From: Pogostemon cablin
Taxonomy: Eukaryota > Streptophyta > Magnoliopsida > Lamiales > Lamiaceae
Assembly (NCBI GenBank): GCA_023678885.1
Contig: CM042958.1
Span: 15,246,852 to 15,310,851 of the forward strand
DNA: 64,000 nt
Direction: 5' to 3'
This document shows positions 25,196 through 36,749 of this stretch, piece by piece. A model generated the notes under the pieces. It was not told where the DNA came from and searched no databases. It worked only from the letters and a program-made list of their open reading frames with translations. Both the position numbers and the translations under genes were made by a program. Numbering within the stretch: position 1 is the stretch's first letter; every line of letters starts with the position of its first letter.

Positions 25196-25221
25196 CCCGT
25201 TGCACGCGGGCACCGTACTAG
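25196..25221 (+). mobile_element. Candidate Helitron 3' terminus
   Basis: The short hairpin CCCG-TTGCACG-CGGG is followed seven bases later by CTAG and then T. This matches the structure of plant Helitron 3' ends (hairpin, then CTRR, inserted between A and T). The 5' end is not established; A|TCTTCTAATATATTAAA at 24099 is one possible start. No Rep/helicase coding is present. Confidence 0.45.
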
Positions 25222-25566
25222 TGTAAATAAAATTCAAAAAGTAAAGACAAAATTTTTGTGTTTCAGGGGTGCTCCCATTTATACTTTTATTTATACTTTT
25301 GTGTGATGGGATATTATTCTTTTGCATGACAAACTATTACTCTTGAATATTTGACATTTTAAAGAATAACGTTCCACATAATTATTAAAAATATCACTTT
25401 ACATCTTCAATAGCAACACTTTTAAGGAAAAATATAAATCTAAACCCGATTTCACACCATACTCCTACGAGCAATCTTACACAATTAAGAAAAATAATAG
25501 GAGTAGTAATATTCATTGTTTGGTGTTCTGCAAATGGTGCAAATAAATACAAATATAGATTTATTT

Positions 25567-26344
25567 TTAAATCTCCAACAGAGCTTTCTTGTCGCAACTT
25601 CCCACACACGCATTCACAGCTTTGGTATCTGCATAACCAAACATTAATTTATGTCAAATAACATCCAAAGAAATTACTAATATTTAATTTACGTTACATA
25701 AAAGTTGAACAAATTATTAATATTAAGGTGATGGAGTTTACACGCTAATTGCGCTTAAACAGACTTAATTTCTTTCTAAACTCATTAGTTAAAAATAAGG
25801 ATCCCATCACAACATAAAATGGGAGGTGGGTTATAATATAATTTCTCGAAACTAATAAAGAATTAATGCAAATCTCATGTTTGACACTTTCAAACTTTAT
25901 TAACTTACTTAATAATTTTAATTAACCAAACACTATTTAAATGTATCATTTTTCACAATATCGGTAAAATATTAATAAATTAATCATAGTGCAAAATGAG
26001 TAGAGAGGGAGAGAGAAGAGGGTTGTACCATTGCCAAATTTGGCACAATTGTAAACTGCACAACCAAGAGTTTGATAGGAAAGCTGTAGTTGTTCAGTTT
26101 GATTAACTGCTGCAGTTTGATTAAGAGGTGCAGCAATTGGAATTGGAATGATCAAACACTTGACCAAACATTTAATGGCACATGTCGTTTTTGATCCAAA
26201 AACTAAGCAAAAAACAATGCATCTACCATAGCATATGGGGAATAAGGGTGTTAATATTTGAGCAGATGCATTATTAATTCCAGTAAATATTATGAGGATT
26301 AATATCAATGCACCTGCACACCCATTATTTGGCTTCATACCCAT
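25567..26344 (-). CDS. Secreted cysteine-rich peptide, thionin-like (paralogue B)
   Basis: Two exons on the minus strand, 26344-26029 and 25628-25567, joined in frame (phase 1) to 125 residues. The signal peptide covers about residues 1-28 (core ALILILIIFTG, then NNASA). Ten mature-region cysteines lie at 38, 42, 46, 55, 59, 63, 95, 100, 113 and 117. The spacing equals paralogue A except for a 31-residue gap between the sixth and seventh, against 20 in A, filled by a Pro/Ala/Gln/Asn-rich insert. The longer reading frame to 26353 starts at a GTG and is not used; ATGs at 26344 and 26338 are both possible. The role is thionin-like by cysteine pattern only. A TATA run (26428-26441) lies about 85-100 nt upstream. 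Confidence 0.75.
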
Positions 26345-26427
26345 CTTATTCACAACCCTCTCTTTTTTTTATTTTCTCTCTAATACTATCAATTTATGCA
26401 TTATTTGATTGTGCTTTGAAACACCCC

Positions 26428-26441
26428 TATATATATATATA
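26428..26441 (-). promoter_or_regulatory. TATA box of peptide gene B
   Basis: A CTATATATATATATATAG run upstream of the ATG at 26344. The adjacent CAAAGCACAA is also found next to the TATA box of paralogue A. Confidence 0.5.
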
Positions 26442-26474
26442 GACCATACAACTTATGCAAGTGATGACTCTTAA

Positions 26475-26540
26475 GTTTCCATGTTTATAAGTGTGAATCT
26501 CTATGAATTGATGGGATTTACTAATTTTGGATTGTGTGGA
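26475..26540 (-). promoter_or_regulatory. Single-copy promoter block shared with paralogue A
   Basis: One unit homologous to the tandem array upstream of peptide gene A (GTTTCCATGTTTATAAGTGT, then GAATCTCTATGAATTGATG, then TTTTGGATTGTG). It starts 131 nt upstream of the ATG. Confidence 0.7.
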
Positions 26541-26639
26541 ATATTAAATTTACTCATACTTTTCCTTATCCAATACTATCCTTAATTTTCCATGAAAAGA
26601 TAATTTTATTATAGATCTAGATTAAATGTGAAAATGGAC

Positions 26640-26802
26640 GTCTAAAGTAATAGAGGACATACATAATAGAAGATTAGCAAATAAAAATAATAATAGGGGA
26701 CAAACAGAATAGAAGATTAGGGAAGGGGTGTAAATAAAAAAAATTAGTGGTTTGAGGACATACAGAATATAGAAGATTAGCAAATAAAAAAAATTAGTGG
26801 TT
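26640..26802 (+). repeat. Degenerate short repeat next to the tRNA fragment
   Basis: The motif GGACATACAGAATA-AGAAGATTAG, followed by an AAATAAAAA stretch and AATTAGTGGTTT, occurs about three times (near 26645, 26698 and 26755) and ends at the tRNA fragment. Confidence 0.65.
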
Positions 26803-26853
26803 TACAGACCTTCAGTTTACAAGACTGACGCTCTACCACTGAGCTATAGGGGC
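26803..26853 (-). pseudogene. Truncated tRNA-Thr (UGU) fragment
   Basis: On the minus strand, 26853-26803 gives a 5' acceptor half, a D arm (GCTC/GAGC with an AGTGGTA loop) and a full anticodon arm (TCAGT-CTTGTAA-ACTGA, anticodon TGT). The T arm and 3' acceptor strand are missing; the match ends at GGTCTGTA and AT-rich sequence follows. It cannot fold as a whole tRNA. Confidence 0.8.
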
Positions 26854-28741
26854 TATTTTTGAAAAAAAAAAATACTGTTTTGTTTCTATAGATAATTGCT
26901 TTCTACAACATACTATGACTAAACAGAAACCTATAAAATTGATAATGGCACAATTCAAGCAATAAATAATTAATATACATAACGTTGTAATAATAATTAA
27001 TTCTAACATTAATGTGATATATCATCTAATTGAAATTTTTTATTATTGGACAAATACTTTTTTAAAGACATCACAAAAAGCATCTAAACTCTATATACAC
27101 TTGATACATAAAATAAACTATAGTAGAGACGACACTGTCGTAAAAATACTCATAATTAGTATATTGAAGATTTCATATATTTAAAAAATAATACCAAAAT
27201 ATTAAAAGACGATACCTAGTAAAATAAGATAAATAGTTTTTATGTGAGAACCCAGTTGGAAAATAAGAATCCAAAAGGGGCTAACTTAAGGAATTGAAAT
27301 TCTCTCTCTTTATGCCCAATATATGGAGTCTAATGACAAAGAAGATAACATTCAAAAGTTTAAAATCTGCTGAACATTTTTATCGATCCAAAAGTGAATT
27401 TTCAGGTCCGTTAATTTCATGAGCGGGAGAAATGCACTCCAATAACGGAAGTCCTTCAAAGCCACACAATCTCAAAGAGTATATTAAAATAAAATTACAA
27501 TTCCATCCTTCCCTAGTCCTTCCGTTACAGTTGCAATTTCAAGGCCCTCCCTTCCCTTCAAATGTGGAACCCCTACTTAAAAGAGTATTTCTGAACAATA
27601 TTCCAACTCACATCCAGTGATAGAGAATAAGATATGCTTCCCTTCCTTAACAAAATATAAAAGTGGACGAAATAAAAACGAAGCAATTCTGAATCGAGAA
27701 TCGTATTAGTTTTCAAATTTAAACCACGACTTTGGAGCTTTAAAATACAATCAAAATATGTACACAATATGAAAAGTAACAAAATGTAGGGAAATTTTTC
27801 ATGACCAACAATTATCGTCTTTGAAAGATGGCTATCATGCAAGTGATATCCTGTATATGTCCCTCGTCACAAGCAGAAACCAACCCTTCATCATGCTCAG
27901 CTTACTCTCTTAAACTTTAGCCATTTAGCAAAGCTGCCAAATAATACAAATCGTAATGGTTAGTACTACATCGTGAACATGGAAAATCGTTGAGAATTAT
28001 ATCTGAGACTTGCATAATAAAAACGAGCATAAATTTTAAACTAAAAATAAACATAAACCAAGATAGGCTTCACAAAACTTCAGATGTCACAAAGCATTTG
28101 ATACGACCTTCAAGTGAAACTTCAAAAAATTTCAAAAGAAAAAGAAAGTACCCAATAATGAGAAATGCAAACAGTTTTATGTAAAACATAGCACATCTAT
28201 GAGTGTGCTTAGAATGATATCTTTCAATATTTAAAGCACCATATGTAGTTAACTTGCTCAAAATCATTTCTCCCAAATGCCTCCTACACTTTAACATCCC
28301 CATGGCACATTCCCATGAGTAGAAAAACGAATGGTAAAGAAAAAAATTGTAGAAAGAAAGACAACCAGATAAGGCAACAAAAGAAAGAACAGTAAGATTA
28401 AATCATTTTAACCTCAAAAAACAGAGTTCTGGACCATCTAAAGTCTCTACGAGTAAGAAAATTATCTAAAAGTTATACAAGTTCCTAATAATATGCTTTA
28501 ACAACATTGTATTAGATAGGAATTCAAGCCTGAGGATATTCTGACACCACAAAATGTTCATTGTTTAGCTTTAAACTAAAATTGTGGCCAACCAAGAAGA
28601 AAATCTTTAAACTTTATCTAAACCTTTTTATTAAGACATGCATAATAATGTAGCACTTAGCAGAATTTAACACCACTTTGAACACCATTTGCTGCAATGA
28701 GCTGTGATGTCTTTTCATATTCATAATATAGCAGGTGTACA

Positions 28742-29099
28742 GATTACAAAATCACAACAATATAAACCAAAGTAAAATTAACATCTGCAAGTTTTACAAA
28801 ATTTTAAAGTTACAGACATAAACTACAAAAGCCTATCACCATTCAGGTTAGCCTACTTTTCCATGTTAGAGCAGACTCAAAGATGGACAGAAAGCAGAAT
28901 ACCCAGAAAAGATAAGACTAGATTAGAAAATCACAATAATATAAACCAAAGTAAAATTAACATCCGCAAGTTTTACAAAATTTTAAAGTTACAGACATAA
29001 ACTTCAAAAGCCTATTACCATTCAGGTTAGCCTACTTTTCCATGTTAGAGCAGACTCAAAGATAGACAGAAAGCAGAATACCCAGAAAATATAAGACTA
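28742..29099. repeat. 179-bp tandem duplication
   Basis: Two units, 28742-28920 and 28921-29099, differ at only a handful of positions. Each starts GATTA-AAAATCACAA and includes TTCAGGTTAGCCTACTTTTC. The high similarity suggests a recent event. Confidence 0.9.
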
Positions 29100-31887
29100 G
29101 AGTAATAATGAGTTAGTCTGAGCTACACATGACTCGTTATCTAGAGAAAATAATATGACCCTATACATAAGATTCCAGAGGCCGGTAAAGAATTTTCTCA
29201 AATACCAGACTTACCACAAAGTAGTCAAACCAATCTCTACTTCTCATAGAATTTTATCACTTTGAAGCTCTGAAATTTGTATTACTGCTTCTGTCTAAAG
29301 TGAGTTTCTACTAGATATCTACGAAAGTTTTTTGATTTTGAACATTTCAAGTTTAATTAAAGAAATTTAAGAAACCACAGGAATACTTCCACTATTGCCA
29401 TAAAATGACGGCGACGAAATGCTTTACTCATTTCATAAGTTGACAAAAGCAGATACATATACAAAGTGATGTTGACTAGCAAGTAAAAGGGAGTTCGAAG
29501 ATCCCATAATAGAGAGATGGCAAGGAGAATGTATAGACTCAAACAATTATGCCTTCAAAGCTTGACATTGCCACATGGTCCATGAGGTGAAAAACAAATC
29601 TATAATGATAGCCAGCTTATATACATCCATAAAACATGAAGATTCTAGGCCAATCTTGACGAAATCAACTGGACCTTCTGGACAATGATTATATCTTCTG
29701 GAATAAGTATATTACTGTTAAGCATCCACTACTATTCTGCTGCCTCTATTTTCCCAATAACAGAAGTTTATGGGCTTGAATAGTTTACGAGAAGAACAAG
29801 ATAAGGTGTAAAAGCACATATCATCAAAGTTTCCTGTTCAGTTTTGGACCATAAAAATAATCTTAGAAGATTATAAGACATATTGGAGAATGTTCTAGAC
29901 AGAATTCTTCCTTTCCTTACTTCTTATGATAGTTACAAACAAAGGTAAGTAGTCAAAGCTATAATCTTCACATCAGCCGCATAAACCAAAGGCCTGGCAA
30001 ATAGTGGACTACTACTCCCAAGAGTGCATGTGTTACAAGAGGAACTTATGGCTAGAAAAGAAACCATTATGCATTCTTTCTGCATCATGAGGATTATGAT
30101 GTTCTAGGATATACTTATCCAACATTACATTTACACCAAGAACATAATAAAATTAGTATGCTGAAATTGTTTACTTAGCATACCACCAGGTTATTTTATT
30201 TTATGTCATACTTGTTATAAATTTTAGCCCATTAAAATTTTGTAGAGAACATTAGTCTGGAATTTTCTATGGTCCATTTTTGGCATGAAGATAGGTGATT
30301 TTTCAATGACTCTTTTGAATCTATGGAAGATGTTTAGGGAAGAATTAAGCATAGAGTTAGTTTTTGGGTAATTAATCACAAATTATTCAAGAACTTCTTT
30401 GTTTCTGATTTGGAAAGGGATTGGAGCATAGTGTTATATAATTACCTTCTTTTTTTTCTGGTACTTCTCGTCAGTCGTCCCTGTTGGAATTATTAATAAA
30501 TATATCTGTTTCCTTTCCAAAAAACAAAAGAAAAAAAAATTATATATATATATCCATTAAGTAGATGCACGAGAAAATGTTTCATAACCTCTATGCTATA
30601 CATGAGGAAAGGTCTGTATGATCTTTATATAAGAAGATACTCAGGACAGGTTCAATAATCATTGTTTTGGACTAGGAAACATTGATGAGGCAAATTACTG
30701 TATTATGCACATTGTCATGTGAATTAATGTTTCTACTTTTAGTATTTAATTTTCACAAATGAGTCCTCCAGACCCATGGTTTGCTCACCTCAGACAATTA
30801 CTTCTTTTCAAATGAAGTTGGCAAGCAAGTTCAGAGGATGCATAAACAAGATTGAGAATGAATTATTCACTGGCTAATTTTGCTTCATGGCTCTTGAGAT
30901 AATAATGTTATTTTGCAATGTAACTTCCAAACAATGTTGAAATAATATATTATTGCAGTAATTTGGTTCCATTGTTAATCATTAAGTTGTGTTCCGTAAA
31001 TTGCACTTCAAATTAATTTAGTTATCCTAGGAATTTTCCTAATACATCTACATAAGGTATCTTTGTCTTTTGAGCATGAATGAATACTCCTCCTATCTAC
31101 TAATTAGGAAAATGCACATGTTTACTTGTTGGTTAAGTATTTAATCTATATTTCATAATTAAAGGGATTATTGTAGCTGAAAGTTAGTTTATTTAATTCA
31201 AAGTCTACGTATGTGCCAAATTCTAAAAGTTCATTAAAGTAAAGGATTAATTTGGTGTTCCCGTATTATATTTTTTATTAATATATTGATGTAACGCTTA
31301 GAGCGACTATTTCTTATCCAGATTCCAAAGGAACTCAGTGACAGTAATAGGGCATACTTGGTATCAAAAAGCCATCAATAGGCCTTCTGCTGATGTATAA
31401 AATTGTAGCTTCTTGTATTGGAAGGTCCTATAAGTCTTAACATATATATATATCTTTGTTGCCTACAATTTTATATTATATATTTATTAGAAACACAATA
31501 TTGTAAGTTCTAGTATAAGTTTTTAACTATACATGCGTAATTGTGTATTAGATATTTAAAAAAAGTTACACACCTTTATAATGAAAATATGCTACAAGAC
31601 AATAAAACAAACTATGCCGTAACCCCACAATATAGACTCGCCTATATGAGTTGCGGCAAATCTATTGGATATTAAATTCTTCAAGTCCTTCAACTGCTGA
31701 CGAATGTAAATATTGTTTATCAGCATGAGTATTCTTGAATTTAAGTAAGCAGTTTATTGATAAGCTGGCTGAATCATTTTTTAACAAAAAAAACACTCAT
31801 TGGTCAAAATTCTATTATTTTTAGCATATATAGATAATAATTTGAACACTTGTTCAAGTATTAATCATCTTGAGTCTCCTGACGATG

Positions 31888-31973
31888 CTAAAAGGCATAT
31901 CTCTTTTGTGGAAATTAGAAGGTAATCATTCTAAAAGGCATATCTCTTTTGTGGAAATTAGAAGGTATTCATG
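31888..31973. repeat. 43-bp tandem duplication
   Basis: CTAAAAGGCATATCTCTTTT and the following GTGGAAATTAGAAGGTA occur at 31888 and again at 31931, nearly identical. Confidence 0.9.
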
Positions 31974-33097
31974 TCCTTTTTCATTCTCATCAATATCCAC
32001 TTCTAACTAGTCACCCAACTATTTCGCAGTGTTCCTTAAATTCCACCACTAAGTACTAACTCTAACACTATGGGAGGCTTCAACGTCATGGGCATCAATA
32101 TCATGTGCACTGAGAAAAGATCTAAATGAAAGGATTCATAGGACAGCCAATCTTCAAGTTCATGAAAACCTCATTTGATTTGAACACAATCAAATGGTGA
32201 AATGTAATTTTCTGGCCTGTCATTTTCCATGCAACATTCAAACTAAGAAAGGTATATACACTTGTTAATTCATCAAAGCATCAATAAGTATTTGTAATCA
32301 TATTAATTGTGAAAGCAAATATTGTCTAAAGCAATTTTTATAGGCTGACTCATATTTGCTATCACAAAAGGTTGATACAGTGATTAATCTCTCAACTTCA
32401 GGTACTGTCCAACTAGCCATTGAGTCTCAAGATAGAAGGATAAGAAAAGTTCACGAAATCACACTCCCACACACATAATGAGGCTATCAAGACATTGAAG
32501 ACAAGGAAAGAAAATTCACCAACTGTAAAATGTTAATTTCTATTTTTTGTTTTAATCTGGTAGGGTTGACCACACCATACATTGAATAAAAAGAAAGAAA
32601 AAAGAAGACACTAGAACCAAGTAACTGACAGACATGATTTCAAGTAGTGTACTGTGTTCATAAATTTCATACCAGCAACTGTGGACACAAAGTCAAAAGA
32701 ACAAAGCACTCAAGAGATTTGGAGATCGACTCTTTGAAAAATTCAACTTGAGGCTTAAGTTGAGCAAGACTATTCAAGGGAATAGAAAAAAGTAAATTGC
32801 ATCCATCACAAAATTGTAAGACATGAAAAATACCTCATCCTTATTCACCAAATGAATCATAAATTTGAATACACAAGCAGGTGCAGTCATTATTTAAATA
32901 TATATACAACATCATGACACACTTGAGCTCATTCTGAACAACACATTCACTGTTATAATAAAAATGTATAGCATACTAGAAATGAGGATAATTATTTTAA
33001 AATGAACATAACAACCCCAAATGGGATTGGGAAGGCAATAATGGAAGCAACTCATGAAATGTGTCACCTCCAAACAACAATACTAACCTAAACACGT

Positions 33098-34027
33098 TTA
33101 ATTCTGTTCCCGCCTTTGCTGCTCTGCCCCCTCGCTGTTTGAATCTGATCCTGATCCCGATCCAGAACCAAGTCCTCCAAACAGCCAAGGAATTGATACA
33201 GTAGTATACCTCCTATCCGTTCTTCTCCCATCTGAACCCCCAGCCAGATCCTCATCACCATCATTTCCACGAGAAACTCCAATTCCCCTCAAATTGCCCT
33301 TATTTTCATAATCTGGATCGTCAGTAGGTAGCTCATGGCGGCACACAGGGCAAGAATTATGCAACTCAAGCCAGGGTAGAATGCAATCCTCGTGATAAAC
33401 ATGCTTGCAGGGCATCTGCTTCACAACAGTGCCCATCTCAAAATCATCCTTACACACAGCACACTGAGCTAGCTCCGATTTCAGCAACGCCTCATCTACA
33501 TTGATACTTGGCAGGGCCTCGACGGCGGACTTCGACGCCGGAGGAGTACCGTATCGGTTCGGATCGTTCTCAGCCAATTGCTGAATCAACTGCTCAAACC
33601 CAGGACCAACAAAATAGTCTCCAATATTAGCCGGGAGGGGAAACCCTGAACCCGATGCAATGTCCTCAATCACAAACTGATAGTCAATCCCACTGGCACG
33701 GCGATTGGAGAGAAAGTTCAACAAGTACGAAACCGGGTCAAATGAGTCCGACCCAAAAGAAGGTTCCCCGACCCTCTCAGTGCGGGAGGAGTTAGCGGAA
33801 GGGAGGAGGAATTGGGAGAGGAAGAGAGAGAGCGGGTCGGGGAAGAAAGCGTCGGGCATGGTGGGATTAGGGTTAGGGTCTTGGTACTCTTCGACGAAAC
33901 CGGAGTTGCAAGAGGGGCATAGGATATCGCCGCCGGGAGAGGGCAAAATGTTGACAGTGTGTTCGCACTCATGGCAGAAGTACATCTGCGGACCGCCGTC
34001 CGCCACCGCAACGCCGCTGGAAGCCAT
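33098..34027 (-). CDS. RING-H2 E3 ubiquitin ligase, RING1-like with N-terminal zinc ribbon
   Basis: A single-exon gene of 309 residues from the ATG at 34027; the longer frame starts at a TTG and is not used. An N-terminal zinc ribbon has Cys18, Cys21, Cys37 and Cys40 (MYFCHECEH and DILCPSCNSGF). The RING-H2 finger spans about 189-229 with Cys189, Cys192, Cys207, His209, His212, Cys215, Cys226 and Cys229 (C3H2C3), including the E2-contact Trp in ILPWLELHNSCPVC. PPASKSAVEALPSI just before the RING is typical of plant RING1-like E3 ligases. The tail is acidic, Gly/Ser-rich (a GSGSGSGS run) and likely disordered. It should transfer ubiquitin from an E2; the substrate is unknown. It stands alone, with no neighbour of related function. 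Confidence 0.9.
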   Translation of the reverse strand: MASSGVAVADGGPQMYFCHECEHTVNILPSPGGDILCPSCNSGFVEEYQDPNPNPTMPDAFFPDPLSLFLSQFLLPSANSSRTERVGEPSFGSDSFDPVSYLLNFLSNRRASGIDYQFVIEDIASGSGFPLPANIGDYFVGPGFEQLIQQLAENDPNRYGTPPASKSAVEALPSINVDEALLKSELAQCAVCKDDFEMGTVVKQMPCKHVYHEDCILPWLELHNSCPVCRHELPTDDPDYENKGNLRGIGVSRGNDGDEDLAGGSDGRRTDRRYTTVSIPWLFGGLGSGSGSGSDSNSEGAEQQRREQN

Positions 34028-35237
34028 CACCACAAGCTGACTTTTCAAAGGGACACTCTAAATATGACGTAATATCCCTACTACTTGGCCACACAAATAC
34101 ACGTGTTATTAGCTTCGATCTGCTAATTAATTTCGAGTGGCACGATTGTCACCAAATGATTGCTAAAGGCACCTAAATTTAAAAAATAAATATTGTAAAA
34201 ATACAATTCTAACTTCATTTCTGATTTTACAACCGACATACCTAATCCCCTTAATACTAATCCCTACTTTATTTAGTAACAATACCCAATATCATGTCAA
34301 CTGTAATTTACTATCGAGAAACAATCTAATTCGGAATTGAATTCTTGTTTTCTGAAAAAAAAATGAAAAAATTCATTTTCTGTTTTATGATACTTTTTTT
34401 TTTAATTCAACTTGAAGACCAATAAAAGAAACACACAAACTTCCTCTAATTATCATCGCAGAAGCCACCTGACCTTTTCTTTTTCCCCAATTTCTCAACC
34501 CGATTTTTCTTTAAAATTTATACAATTTTAACTCCAAGATTCATATTCAAAATAGTTTGACATCATTTTCAAAAAATATTAATAAATTGTAAAATAAATA
34601 AATAATATACTCATAATTATAGTAATAGTTTGAAGCAGATTTTTGATTTGTCATTCTTTTGTTTTAATCTTTGATTTCCATTGACCTAAGAGTTGTTGCC
34701 TTATTATTCCCGATTTTCTCTTCCTTCTTGACGGGTTGGGGAAATGCGGCAGCGGGTCGGCATCCTCTGCACACTCTGCTATGCCATGGAGATATATTGA
34801 TGGTCGTCCATCACCTCATCGTGAAATCTGATGGAAGTCTAAGGAAACACCACAAAATATAGTAAATTAGGACTTAGTTATAAATTTGGGTGCAGGGTTA
34901 AAATAGTATTTTCACTACCATTTTTTTAAGAATCGGGTGTTGTTAGTAATATCTCGGGTGGCAATAGTGTCGCCCTTCAATTTCTCAGATTTATGAATTG
35001 CAACTCCGTCTTTTCAACTCAACTTCATTATTCTCAAATACGGGCCGCCGGTAAACCAATCGGGTTAGCCCGAGTAAATTTTGCTACCCACTCTTACGTC
35101 TTGAAACCAACGGGCTGGGATGATCCGGCCAAATATTGGCTTGTGGGTAATTTCCATTTTATGGGCTAGAACGAGCTGGCCCATTTCTTTTATGGTTAAC
35201 TTTGGTACATTACTTCCATTTAAGGTTGTTTGTATTG

Positions 35238-36213
35238 GAGAATTGCAAAAATAGCCAAAATTCATAATGTCAAAATTTTTACCAACAACTTATTTTATTT
35301 GTTATTTTTTTTACACAATTGTATATTTTTGGACTTCTTTACCCTTAATATTCAAAATCAATACTCAATATGTCCCCTTATGTAGGTCACCCATATGGGT
35401 TCACCCACATCGGTTCCTATGTGGGTGACGGTATGGGTCACCCACATGACTGGCAGCGCTGGTGGTGGGTGTGGGTCACGGTTTGGGTTACCCACATAAC
35501 TGATGGGCGGTGGTGTATGTGGCACCTACATGGCCGGCGGCAGTCGGCTGTGGGTGTGGGTGACGGTATGGGTCACCCACATGACTTGTGGGTGCCAACA
35601 GTGGATGTGGGTGACGGTGTGGGTTACCCACATGGCCGACGGCGACGACGGTGGGTGTGAGTATGGGTGACGGTGTGGTCACCCACTGGGCTGCTTCGTG
35701 CGGCGTCCCGGTGGTAGACGATTGGAAGCGGTGAACTACTGTCTGGCAGAGGAAGGCAGCGGCGCGATTCTGGAGCATGCGAACAGATCGTGACTCCGGC
35801 TGAACCCTAGCGGCGGTAGTCGTGCGGCGGCAGGAAGAGCAGCGGTTCTGCAAATCGCGATTCCGGCGGACAAGAGGCGGAGCAGCGACGGACAGCGAGT
35901 AGATCCTCCCACCTGGCGATGATCGGAACCCTAGCGCCGGTGAATGGTGGATGGCGACCTACCTCCCACGGACGGCAGCGTCGATGAACAGAGCGGCGGC
36001 GGCGTGCGAATACCAGACGAAGAAATATACTAGACAGAGTTTTACAGAGGGGAGGTGAGGGAGGTGGGTGACTGAATGATTGGTTTTTTTATTTTTATTT
36101 TGATGGAAGGATATAATGTCCAATTTTGGTAAATTGTTTAAAAATGAAAAAATGTAAAAGAGTTGTTGGTATTGATATTTGATAAATGAGATTGTGTATA
36201 TCTGCCTATTATC
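35238..36213. mobile_element. MULE-like element with long TIRs and GC-rich interior
   Basis: The first 52 bases (starting GAGAATTGCAAAAATAGCC) align without gaps to the reverse complement of the last 52 (starting GATAATAGGCAGATATAC), sharing ACCAACAAC at the same offset. Looser similarity extends to about 100 bp. Long AT-rich TIRs beginning with a GCAAAAATAGCC-like motif fit plant Mutator-like elements. The interior is strikingly GC-rich, with a minisatellite at 35380-35690 and CGGCGG-rich text to about 36030, and no transposase. I could not find a clean 9-bp target duplication. Confidence 0.6.
35380..35690. repeat. GC-rich minisatellite with palindromic core
   Basis: Five to six diverged copies of a unit built from GTGGGTGACGGTATGGGTCA, then CCCACATGAC and a GGCGG stretch. 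GTGGGT and ACCCAC within each unit can pair. It gives open frames on both strands that are repeat artefacts. Confidence 0.85.
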
Positions 36214-36749
36214 ACTTATTGTATTATTTATTTAGGAATTTAATTATCAAGAGTCTTAATTGGATGCACAGGTGCACCAGCGTATCTGTAAAATCTAAAC
36301 CACTAAATTTTTTAATATTTAATCTTCACCCTTAGGTGCACCACAGAATTACCCTCAATGTATATATATACCTACTTTCAAATACATAAGAGAATGACTC
36401 ATAAATTTATACATACAATCCTCCCTATTTTCTCAAATAATCTTCATATTTTATATTTTACACCCTATCCAACTCATTTTCACACCTCATAAAAAAAATA
36501 ATAAAATTAATATAATTTTAAAAAACAATTTAGTTTCAAATTTATCATCAACACCTTACCTATATAACATACATTTATAGTTTATTTATAATAAAAAAAT
36601 ATTGAACTATTCTTAAAACAAAAGTAAGTCAAATAACAATTTTTTTTAATATTTGTGAAAGTAAAAGTATGAAAGATGAGTTTCTATGAAGCAGTAGTAT
36701 TAACTTCAAAATAAAGGGCATCAATTGTGTGGTATTACTGATTGTTCTT

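Larger units (their letters stand above)
21121..25566. other. AT-rich intergenic between the two peptide genes
   Basis: No gene is recognised. It contains a partial Stowaway-like end near 22149 (CTCCCTCCATC), two long TA microsatellites and a candidate Helitron 3' terminus at 25196-25221. The small ORFs are low-complexity. Confidence 0.6.
26345..33097. other. Long region without a recognised gene
   Basis: About 6.7 kb with no ORF of recognisable family and none over about 90 codons. It contains the peptide gene B promoter, a tRNA-Thr fragment, a 179-bp tandem duplication, a 43-bp tandem duplication and short AT runs. Its base composition is less AT-extreme than 22-25 kb. It may include the 3' UTR or 3' UTR introns of the RING gene to the right, or a non-coding transcript. 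Nothing in the sequence decides this. Confidence 0.5.

Noticed and set aside
26345..26353. Earlier start for peptide gene B at 26353
   Set aside because: The codon is GTG; the first ATG is at 26344.
35370..35853. Open frames of about 96 and 121 codons on both strands
   Set aside because: They come from the GC-rich minisatellite, encode repetitive Gly/His/Val text and have no family similarity.
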